Below, one piece after another: positions 56,024 through 64,000 of a stretch of 64,000 nucleotides of DNA. The DNA comes from Aricia agestis (lineage: Eukaryota; Arthropoda; Insecta; Lepidoptera; Lycaenidae), in assembly GCF_905147365.1 (NCBI RefSeq), contig NC_056418.1:6199262-6263261 (forward strand). Reading direction: 5' to 3'. The first letter of the stretch is position 1, and each line of letters opens with the position of its first letter. The position numbers and the translations under genes were made by a program. The notes below the pieces were generated by a model. That model saw only the letters and a list, made by a program, of their open reading frames with translations. It was not told where the DNA came from and made no database searches.

Positions 56024-56240
56024 TACTAGCTTTTACTTATGGCATCGTCTATGAATAAGGTTGATCCTAAGTTGAATGCCCTTGGGGTGGAATTTTTGAC
56101 CGAGCTTTGCTCAGTATTCGATAAAACACGAATAAAATGACATTTTGTAAAAATCATTCCTAGCTAGATCGATTTATTGCCCCCGAAACCCCCTATATAC
56201 TAAATTTCATGAAAATCGTTGGAGCCGATTCCGAGATTCC

Positions 56241-56243
<3 letters not shown>
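56024..56243 (-). mobile_element. composite of two Helitron 3' parts
   Basis: ACTAGCTTTTACTTATGGCA resembles a CpG-decayed version of the 3' end at 37528. From about 56093 a second type starts, whose minus-strand 3' hairpin is GAGC-AAA-GCTC with 'ggtca'; that second part is the inverse of 57385-57545. Confidence 0.55.

Positions 56244-56319
<76 letters not shown>
56244..56319 (+). repeat. (AT)n microsatellite, about 38 units
   Basis: 76 bases of uninterrupted AT. It lies at the 5' edge of the Helitron copy, where the sister copy at 57385 has only a short TATATATTATA. The 61-codon ORF of alternating Tyr-Ile is a product of this repeat. Confidence 0.95.
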
Positions 56320-56325
<6 letters not shown>

Positions 56326-57380
56326 ATAAAAGATTTCACCTCTTGCCTCAAAAATTATTTGGCAGTAAATAGTAGCCTATATAATAGTAAATAGTGTCAT
56401 TAAAATAGTATATGTTATCAAAATCCGTAAAGATCTTCATAAAGAGTAAAATCCAACCTATCAAACCTTTACCCGGACGTATAGCCAGATATGCATTGCT
56501 ATAACATAATATATTTTATACGTATGTATATTATGTACATACAGACAAGGGATCTAGACTGCGGCTCAGGTGTGCCGTCCTGAACATAATACATCGGTTT
56601 TTAATTACGACTTCTAATACCCCTGTCTAGTTAATTAATGGTTATGTTAGATTAATGTTCGCAACCACCTCTCTCGACTCTCAGACTGTATTTAATGTTC
56701 TCAACCTATGCCTCTTAGACTATAAATAAACCATGTTTTAAATACGGGTAATGATCCTCTGTACGTACTTTCTTTTCCTTATTTCCATAGTGCTCGTTAT
56801 TTGAACATAATAAATGCTTGAAAAATTACTATTTATTATTGAACCAACATACATGTAAAACTAGACTAGTAACTTTTTGTGAATTACAAACTTATAACCT
56901 ACGGGCTACGGTATAACAGTGGTTTCAGTTTAAAAGATAACTGTTTTCTTCATAAATTCATAGGCGCATAAAAAGGAATGTTCAATTGTTCATGATTAGT
57001 GAATGATTGATCGAAAATGGTGTGGAACGAATGAGCGAGTGATGCAACGGCGAACGAGCTAAGTAGGAACACAGTGTAATACAGTCGACGGTATATTAAC
57101 TCAGAAGGAAATTAGTATTCGTACTTGTTTGTGCGAAAAACTGTTTCGGCTTGAGTCGCACTTGTATGACATAATACCAACGAAAAATGGTGTTAAAAAT
57201 AGTAAAAAAACAAAGTGCGATAAAATACGTGCGATGTTCGTTGTTTTTCTACCTCAAGTAATTCGGAATAATGCTAAAAAGCGGGTGCGATCCGGCCCTT
57301 AAAGCTTAAAGAATGAAGATGACCTACAGTCTACACTCGACTGTTACAAAAATATCTTATATCTTTAAACGAGCAATTCT
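56320..57380. other. gene-less stretch
   Basis: No recognisable termini. 57000-57070 is slightly GC-richer ('gaacgaatgagcgagtgatg'). Confidence 0.4.
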
Positions 57381-57384
57381 TGTA

Positions 57385-57559
57385 TATTATATATATTATA
57401 ATTGGAATCTCGGAATCGGCTCCAACGATTTTCATGAAATTTAGTATTATATAGGGGGTTTCGGGGGCGATAAATCGATCTAGCTAGGAATCATTTTTAG
57501 AAAATGTCATTTTATTCGTGCTTTATCGAATACCGATCAAAGCTCGGTCAAATAGCTAG
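57385..57559 (+). mobile_element. short Helitron with intact CTAG end
   Basis: The body 'ggaatctcggaatcggctcc' … 'gatcgatttatcg'-type sequence ends in the hairpin region GATCAAAGCTCGGTCAAATA then GCTAG|T (57556-57559). Opposite orientation to 56093-56243. Confidence 0.7.
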
Positions 57560-58660
57560 TGTATTGTTTATACTGAGATAGAAGCTTACGAGAATATTCT
57601 CTATTTTGCTACCACAAGTTATCTGTAATGTTGATGTGTACAATTCAGGCGCTGTAAGATGAATATCGTCTACTGTATAATGTTATAGTGTGGTAGGAAC
57701 AAAGTCACAATAGACCGAGTGGAGCGTGGCTCTAGCTTCCTGTAACGTGGGAACGCCTTTTTATAGACAATATCGTCCCCGTTATAAATTTTAAATTATC
57801 GATATTTTAATTAATGTCAATATAATTTTGAATTTTATACCGCAGAATAACATTCATCAATTCAGTATCTCTAGAGGTAAATGTAGAATAGAAATAGCTC
57901 TTTATACTTAGAATACAATGTATGTATGTTCAAGAAATTTGTTAGGCCAAGAGTTTAGAGCTGCGAATATAAATAATATAATCCTTATCTTCCTATGTTT
58001 TTGAAAGTCTGTTAAAAAGTTGTGACTATACACTTTATTTATATAAATATTTATTAAAAAACTCTCTCTCTCTCTTTCTCTCTTGAATCATTACAGTAAA
58101 AGCTGTAAACTAATTCTCTACCTCTGAAGTCTGAACTAAGAGATTTATCAATTGACCCTACTCTACTTAATTCAATTGAAACAAACATCCCTTACCTTTT
58201 CAATATTGTAATACAACCTTATTCTTACATTCATTGAATTTTAGGCAAGATTTTTGGCAAAAATTTCGAATCGTTCCATATTGTAACCAACAGTAGGTAG
58301 GTGGGGTTTATATTTTATAATGTTTTACATATTTTATTACTTTAAACCTTAAAAGGTATTTTTAACATACTGTACTTATTTGGTAGTTATATCTTTTTCA
58401 CTTTCTACTCATTTGTGTGACCAGATTCCCACATATTTATTGGATAACTTTTAAACTCAATGATGAAAAAAAACGGCATGATGGTGTTTAAACACATAAT
58501 TATGACAGTCAATTTAATTTCCATTGTAAAAATATATTTTTTTAAACAAAGAAAAGAAAGAAAGAAACAAAGAAGATAATATAGAATAACGTAGACGGAA
58601 AGACGGATACATGATTTGAATTTGCATTAAAAAATTTAATTTAGGCTTAACACCACGATG
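57560..58660. other. gene-less stretch with (CT)n
   Basis: A (CT)n run with one interruption at 58062-58083. Otherwise nothing recognisable. The 84-codon minus frame at 58514-58768 runs into the next element. Confidence 0.4.
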
Positions 58661-58665
58661 AAAGT

Positions 58666-58975
58666 AAAGCTGGCCGTTTTCGGTATGGAAGGGATGGAAG
58701 GAGTTCCAAATTCGTTTTCCGTATTCGAACACCCGAATACAATATGGATGGATCAGTAGAAAATACATTCACTGACGCACACATGCACATTCCTATTTCT
58801 CCGAACGGAACGAATTCCGTACGTACGTTTCAAGTGCACGCCGCGCGCCGCGCGCCGGCGCGTTCGCGCGTGAAGAAAAACGAACGTTTGCGCTAGTCTC
58901 ACGGAATTTCGAATCGAAATCTCACATTAGGAAAACGAATACGTATAACATGTGTATGCGGCCAGCCTTAACTGT
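58666..58975. mobile_element. TIR element with CpG-rich core
   Basis: GTAAAGCTGGCCG at the left and its inverse CGGCCAGCCTTAAC at the right. The core has 'gccgcgcgccgcgcgccggc' (58841-58860) then CGTTCGCGCG, a strikingly GC-rich patch. No ORF, and the target duplication is unclear. Confidence 0.5.
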
Positions 58976-58979
58976 CGCG

Positions 58980-60410
58980 AAAGAGTCGCAGCGATAATTT
59001 TGTCTTCAATGAGTACAGAGCCTAATTGGTACAATTTATATTGAACTATATTTTGTTGTATCGTCCTACATCATTTCACACCCCATTAAGCTTCCATTTT
59101 CTCGATAAGCGACAGCACCTAAATAGCTTTTAGTTTCCCTCTTTTAATCGACTTCCAAAAAGGAGGAGGTGATAATATGTTCGGCTGTGAATATATTTTT
59201 TGTAAGCTACGTTATGGCTCTTATGTAATCGTTGTGACTTGTGACGTAAATAAAACTTTTATGTTTCTTTAATTACTAAGAATAATAATTCCAAATCATA
59301 ACTAGGAGAATTAAAATGTAGCCTTGGTATGTTCTTTTTCATGTTCGAAATCGGTCCAGCCCTTCACGTTTAAAACCAATAAAATATAACCAAAGGAAAT
59401 TGGGATTCTTTTTCATAAATTGGTACAAGTTATAAAAATAAATTATATTAAACTTAATTCATTTGATAAATTAGAGTTGTGAGAATTATTGAATACGTAT
59501 GTTCACTATGTATTCTTGAATAATTCTGCATGAAATTATTATCAAAAGTTATATACCTACGTTAGTTTGTTGCGTTTATGACATTAGTTCTAACGCCGGC
59601 GTATTAAATGCAAATAGCTCTTTGATTAAATGGCTGAGTAGTTTAATTAAAGCGAGCTGGAATCTAGATTATTGTTGGGTTTTACCTAAGCCGAATATCT
59701 CGGATTTACCAAAGACCTAATCTAGTTTAGCTGATTAATATAATAAAGCTCATATTGTTGGATTATTGTAGAGATTAAGGAATGATCATTTTAAACCAGA
59801 AAATTATGTTAATTTTGAAATTTAATAATATGAAATTATTTGATTGGTTTTTTGGTTTAGAGTTTAGACCATTTTGATTTCAAGAAACTACACTTAGACT
59901 TAGATTATAATTAAATAATTAACATCTTGTTTAATCACAATTTAATCTTATTGAAGTTTTAACATGAAATTAGAAATAGTCTAGATTTTTACTCTGACCG
60001 AAATATTTGAAATATAACTCTCCTTTTTTTGTTGTTAGCTAAAAGTTAAATACTCTATGACAAAGCAAATAACAAGCCAATGTGATTCATGGCGATGGCG
60101 CGTTTATTTCAATATTTTCCAAGCCATTGGTATGTTGATTAAGCGTTAGATAAAAATATAACTAGTCTAACTCTACATCCCTCACTGCGAGGGAAGAAAC
60201 GAGAGGGACAGCATGATTTATTGCGAAACTTGCGCCATAACTCATCTCAACATTCGTTACTTCAATAAAAATAACGTCTTCCAATAATTTATTATGGGTA
60301 CCATACATTTTATTGCTATCGATTTTAAAATCGTCGAATTCGTAATTGGAATGCGATTGGATTGGAAGTTTCGCTACTGAATTTATGGTTTTTGCGTAGG
60401 GTTTTTGGTA
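58980..60410. other. gene-less AT-rich stretch
   Basis: 'atcgacttccaaaaaggagg' at 59147-59166 is the same dispersed-repeat start as at 16335. No other features. Confidence 0.4.
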
Positions 60411-60413
60411 TAA

Positions 60414-60866
60414 CTAGAGATCGTCCAATGGTCGAAATTCGACCTTATTTTGTAAAAAAATATTGACTTCATCATATTTTTTTCAACTCTTGTCTCTGAG
60501 ACTCTGCTGATCTCAGACTGGCCGTGTAAGAGCATTGTCAAAAAGATTCAATAAAAAAAACTATAATCCATTTTCAATTTGTCACCTTGTTGTCAACAGA
60601 CTTCAATAATAAATAAAAGAGTATAATTCGTATGTATAGGCTTGTCACTCAAAAATCTGTCAATTTTCCTAGTGTGTGTGTTGTAGTGTGTGTAATGTTT
60701 TATTTGTTAAAAAAATGTATGATAAAAGCATAATTTCAAAATAATATTAGCTCGATGCACTCCTTCACCATATAAACTATAACTGTGCAAAATTTCATTC
60801 ACCTACGTTTCCCCATTTTTCGTCAAAAGGGATACAAAGTTTTTGGCTCACGTATTAATATATAGA
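60414..60866 (-). mobile_element. Helitron of the 39137 family, copy 2
   Basis: Minus-strand A|TCTATATATTAATACGTGAG (60866) to CTAG|T (60417-60414), with the GGTCG…CGACC hairpin. Interior 'tgagtgacaagcctatacat' is shared with the other two copies. Confidence 0.85.
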
Positions 60867-60939
60867 TATGTTTTAATGGGGTAAGGCACTATATTTTTTA
60901 GGCCATAAGGGCTATTATACAAATCAAATCCATTTTAAT

Positions 60940-61085
60940 CATGACATACGCAACACGGTGCGCCAAAACTCGTTTATCGCGTTGGGACCGTACATTTTTC
61001 CGGGATGAGAAGTTTCCTATGTTTCCCGAGACTCAAAATATCTCCTTACAATTTCAGCGATATCGGTTCAGCGATATGGATTGTT
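60940..61085 (-). mobile_element. Helitron fragment
   Basis: 'cgccaaaactcgtttatcgc', 'ggaccgtacatttttccggg' and 'tttcagcgatatcggttcag' in order. The hairpin and CTAG end are damaged and the 5' end is missing. Confidence 0.65.
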
Positions 61086-61380
61086 TTCTTCTGGTCATCT
61101 TTGTATATACGACAATAGGCACTCTACATATTTTATCTGCAAAGTTTAATTGTTTACAATAGTGTAACAGTAACCTAGCAATATCTAAGGTTATCACTGG
61201 CTAATAAATAACCTTTAACTATAGGTTATTAATTAGTTTACATTATTCTTACCAACGTAAGCTTACGATCTTAGAATAATTACCTACATGTAAGCTTGCG
61301 ATTCTCTATGTGAGATTTTTAAAAGCTTGATATTTATTATTATTAAACAACTTATTTAAATAACATAATATATTTTAAAA

Positions 61381-61588
61381 TCCATACTGATATCACAAAT
61401 TAGAAAGTATGTCTATTTATCAGTCTGTTTGTCTGCCTGTCTATTACTTCTTCACGCCCAAACCGCTGAACCGATTTATCTGAAATTTGGTAATGAGATA
61501 CTTTGAGTCCCGGGATATGATTATTTTTATCCCTGAATAATGTACGGTTCATGATACAAACGAATTTTGGCGCAAGGGCGTCATCTAG
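61381..61588 (+). mobile_element. non-autonomous Helitron, borders intact, hairpin lost
   Basis: A|TCCATACTGATATCAC at 61380/61381 and GGGCGTCATCTAG|T at 61585-61588/61589. The usual GCAAC…GTTGC hairpin is reduced to 'gcgcaagggcg', so this copy could no longer signal termination efficiently (inference). Confidence 0.75.
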
Positions 61589-61772
61589 TAAGTTTATAAG
61601 GTACCTACACCTTGCGTGCAGACATTTTTATATAGCGATTACATTGATGGTAGCACACCTTGAGTAAGGTGCGCCCTTATGGTGATTTCACCTCATTTAT
61701 TATTTTCAATTCGCTTTCATCTAAACGTAGGTAGTTAAATCACTGTAATACTACCAATTTAAATGTCAAAAT

Positions 61773-62009
61773 ATGGTAACACAAAATTTTTTCAAAGCTC
61801 TACCATTACAGAAAGTAATGGTCTCTACCATTACAGAAAGTAATGGTAGAGCTACCATTACAGAAAGTAATGGTAGAGACCTAAAACTCTATTGGAGACA
61901 TTATTGCGAATCTGTAGACACTTTATTCGATGAATTCCCAGATTCAGGGGTTTTCGGACAGTTAAATTTATTTAATAACGTTGTTAATCAGTTAACTCGT
62001 CAAGGTTAG
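61773..62009 (+). CDS. unrecognised ORF overlapping the hairpin array
   Basis: A 78-codon frame. Residues 11-34 are encoded by the three repeats below and read as TITESNGR twice, and the start of the frame is not trustworthy. The last 43 residues (DLKLYWRHYCESVDTLFDEF … LTRQG) have protein-like composition and a stop at 62007-62009, but match no family I recognise. It may be a captured exon or transposon fragment, or chance. Confidence 0.2.
   Translation: MVTQNFFKALPLQKVMVSTITESNGRATITESNGRDLKLYWRHYCESVDTLFDEFPDSGVFGQLNLFNNVVNQLTRQG
61801..61873 (+). repeat. three exact 21 bp hairpin units
   Basis: TACCATTACAGAAAGTAATGG occurs at 61801-61821, 61826-61846 and 61853-61873. Each unit is a hairpin (CCATTAC/GTAATGG, loop agaaa). 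Neighbouring units also pair with one another (GTAATGGTAG/CTACCATTAC). The spacers are short and differ (tctc and tagagc). Confidence 0.9.
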
Positions 62010-62034
62010 AGAATCAAAAGCGCATGATAGGTAA

Positions 62035-62426
62035 CTAGAGATCACCGAATGGTCGAAATTCGACCTTAAATTTAATTATCTTCTTCTTTTGGCTGTTTAA
62101 AGTATTGACTATTTCAGATTTAATAAAAAAATTACAATCATTTTGTAATTTAACAACAGACTTCAACCATAAACAAAGGAGTACTAATAATAATTATTCG
62201 TGTGTATAGGCTTGTCAGTCAAAACATGGTAGTGTGCGCGTTGTAGTGTGTGTAATGTTTTATTTAAATATTAAAATAATGTATGACAAAAGATAATTTT
62301 AAAACAATATTAGCTCAATGCACTCCTCCATAGAAACTACTACTGTGCAAAATTTCATGTTCCTACGTTTCCGCATTTTCCGTAAAAAGGGTTCCAAAGT
62401 TTTTCGCTCGCGTATTAATATATAGA
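62035..62426 (-). mobile_element. Helitron of the 39137 family, copy 3
   Basis: Minus-strand TCTATATATTAATACGCGAG (62426) to CTAG|T (62038-62035). About 60 bp shorter than copy 2, through internal deletions. Confidence 0.85.
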
Positions 62427-62429
62427 ATA

Positions 62430-63150
62430 ATAAAGTACTGCCTTAAAACCTCAAAAACCGAGGTTAATTGGATCAGTTTTTATACCTAAAAACTTCCTAA
62501 ATATCCTTTTCTGCCGACGGGAACTTTTTCTAATTTATCATTTATTAATTTACTTTCTTATTAATACAATATCTTATTAATAAAAATTGACACAAATGCA
62601 TGCACGTAATTTGTAATTATGTATTTTATGTTGTGCATTTATTGTGATTTATGTAATTTTTAATAATTATGGACTATAATTATGCGTTGTCTGAAATAAA
62701 CAATTTGAATTTGAATAATACCGAATAGCGAATGTTTTTTTTAATAATACTTATTCATTAAAAAATAAATAAAATAATATAAAGTTTTATATATGACGTA
62801 TATAGTTTTATATATTAATGCACATAAAAGCTTATGTAAAAGCTTACTTATATGAATGTTTATTATTACCAAGACTACAAAGTTGGTATCATTTACAGTC
62901 TGATATCTCTAATAATAGTTGACTCTATAATTGACTCTATCGGTTATTTAGGGCGTAATATCAACACCAAATTAATTCTAGGTTCGACAGAAGTCAGAAC
63001 GACGTACGTCGGGAACTAGTTTAATAAAAACATGTCTTGAAATATTAAATCTCGCCTCCAGTTAACGGTTAGTTCAAAGAAAACACATAAATGTACAAGA
63101 GTAATCTTAGATAACAACAGTAATAGCGGCAAGTTACATCTCATAATAAC
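62430..63150. other. gene-less AT-rich stretch
   Basis: No element recognised. If the exon below is real, this is the start of its intron. Confidence 0.4.
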
Positions 63151-63155
63151 CTTAC

Positions 63156-63400
63156 CTGTTTACGAACAGCGGAACTCCAAAACAACAACACAACAATCCG
63201 AAAAATCACTCTTCTATATCACAACACTTTGCACATTCACTGAAAACTGGAATAACAAAGTTACACACTTTTTACAACTTTGAAAGTTATCCGAATTCGC
63301 GTTCGCGTGTTGGGCGCCGAGAGTTGAGGCACGTGCGTACTCTACCGCGGCGGGGATCGCTCTGGCTGCACCGACGCGCGGGGGGATAGACGAAAATGGC
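63156..63400 (-). other. candidate non-coding first exon of a host gene
   Basis: On the minus strand the sequence runs from a CpG-rich region (63290-63400) through a GT/TTG-rich leader to AACAG|GTAAGG, a consensus 5' splice site (exon ends at 63156). TCAGTG at about 63240-63235 is an insect initiator-like word. No long frame runs into the donor; the 63-codon ORF at 63214-63405 stops before it, and a short upstream frame follows, which suits a 5' untranslated exon. No acceptor or downstream exon can be shown in this window, so it remains a candidate. Confidence 0.35.
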
Positions 63401-63460
63401 TTCACAAGTTAATTTTTTCTCTTTCCTCCTTTAATATTCCGCATATGCTGTGCTGACAGT

Positions 63461-63474
63461 GCACGCATGCGCAC
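63461..63474. promoter_or_regulatory. NRF-1-like palindromic site in CpG-rich DNA
   Basis: GCACGCATGCGCAC closely resembles the NRF-1/Ewg-type palindrome (consensus TGCGCATGCGCA) and sits among GGGCCGCGG. It lies about 300 bp upstream of the candidate splice donor, where a minus-strand promoter would be expected. Confidence 0.35.
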
Positions 63475-63485
63475 GGGCCGCGGTT

Positions 63486-64000
63486 GTAACGTGATGCACT
63501 TTACATAACTTACTAGGCCGTTTATCGGAGCCCTAATACCTTTTCCGTGTCGGCTTAATGCCTGCTTCCTTGATTCCGACTTGGAATATTAATCAATGTT
63601 ATAAATTATACTTTAATAGTTTAATCTACCCGAAACTTGGTTATTATATTCTACGTTTTAAGTTTCCTAGCTTTCAAGGACACTAGAAAAATTGCTAACT
63701 AGGTACCTATAGTATTAAACAAAATCCAACATAACTTCATTACCACGCCGATCTAATTTTAAGAGACATTAATACAATAAATTTTTAGTACAAAGTTTTT
63801 TTAAAACACGACACAAAAGCTTCAGCCACGTATATTTTTTACATCTACTACGTATCGTCTCGTCGTCAGTAGTCTTAATAAAATATTGTGTAAGCGCCAT
63901 AAAATTGATCGACCAAAAAGCCATTGACATGATAGTAGAGTCGGAAGTCTCTCCACATAAATATATAAATAAATACGTCGCTCCTACTTTAACGCTTCCA
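63486..64000. other. gene-less stretch to window end
   Basis: AT-rich with no recognised feature. It would lie upstream of the candidate promoter. Confidence 0.4.

Noticed and set aside
56209..56394. ORF of alternating Tyr-Ile
   Set aside because: Translation of an (AT)n microsatellite.
61801..61873. CRISPR-like array of the 21 bp units
   Set aside because: Only three units, spacers of 4 and 6 bases, and eukaryotic context.
63214..63405. 63-codon protein gene
   Set aside because: Stops before the splice donor and has no recognisable domain; more likely an upstream frame in an untranslated exon.
1..64000. CRISPR array, prophage, operon or bacterial island
   Set aside because: No regular spacer array, no ribosome-binding-site-led gene runs; all clues point to an insect nuclear genome.

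Overview
The window reads as AT-rich (roughly two-thirds A+T by eye) nuclear DNA from an insect, most probably a moth or butterfly. The grounds are the repeat families. There are many Helitrons whose 5' end is TCTATACTAATATTATAAA-like and whose 3' end is a short GC hairpin followed by CTAG. There are also non-LTR retrotransposons ending in a CCCTTATTTAATAAAA-type tail, an RTE-type fragment ending in a (GAT)n tail, and a jockey-type fragment. No tRNA, rRNA, CRISPR array, bacterial operon or intact host protein-coding gene is visible. Nearly every ORF above 60 codons is a chance frame or lies inside a transposable element.

Layout. 1-4.1 kb: Helitron pieces, three perfect or near-perfect hairpins and a 5'-truncated jockey-type LINE (3106-4095). 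4.1-11 kb: small inverted-repeat elements (MITEs), including a long foldback hAT-like element at 8607-9003 and another at 9677-10148, then a perfect 2 x 119 bp tandem repeat at 10264-10501. 11-16 kb: two SINE-like elements (11384-11713 and 14809-15137), a Helitron with a hAT-like foldback element beside it (13359-13806), and one copy of a TTAA-flanked MITE (15153-15633). 19.69-23.02 kb: the largest element, a near full-length endonuclease/reverse-transcriptase LINE with one frameshift, sitting inside an older Helitron with a perfect ACACAG target duplication. 24-32 kb: Helitrons, MITEs and a second, 5'-truncated copy of the same LINE (29813-30464). 34-42 kb: dense MITEs, an RTE 3' fragment with a target duplication, a complete Helitron and a 240 bp hAT-like element with an 8 bp target duplication. 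44.4-45.8 kb: a jockey-type reverse-transcriptase fragment with one in-frame stop. 46.7-47.2 kb: second copy of the TTAA MITE. 47.2-49.8 kb: the longest stretch without recognised repeats. 49.8-57.6 kb: inverted Helitron clusters, further hAT and TA-flanked MITEs, and a 76 bp (AT)n tract. 58-62.4 kb: Helitrons, a GC-rich TIR element and an unusual array of three identical small hairpins. 62.4-64 kb: a CpG-rich segment on the minus strand that could be a promoter plus a non-coding first exon with a good splice donor at 63156/63155.

How the parts relate. The LINE at 19.7-23.0 kb is the likely autonomous parent of the SINE-like elements: they carry its 5' head and 3' tail and lack the coding region, with a C-rich (G-rich on the other strand) tract in place of the ORF. 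Helitrons of at least four 3'-end types occur in both orientations, several with intact A|TC...CTAG|T borders, and they act as landing sites for other elements. If the minus-strand first exon near 63.2 kb is real, much of the window could be a repeat-filled first intron or intergenic DNA; the sequence alone does not decide this.
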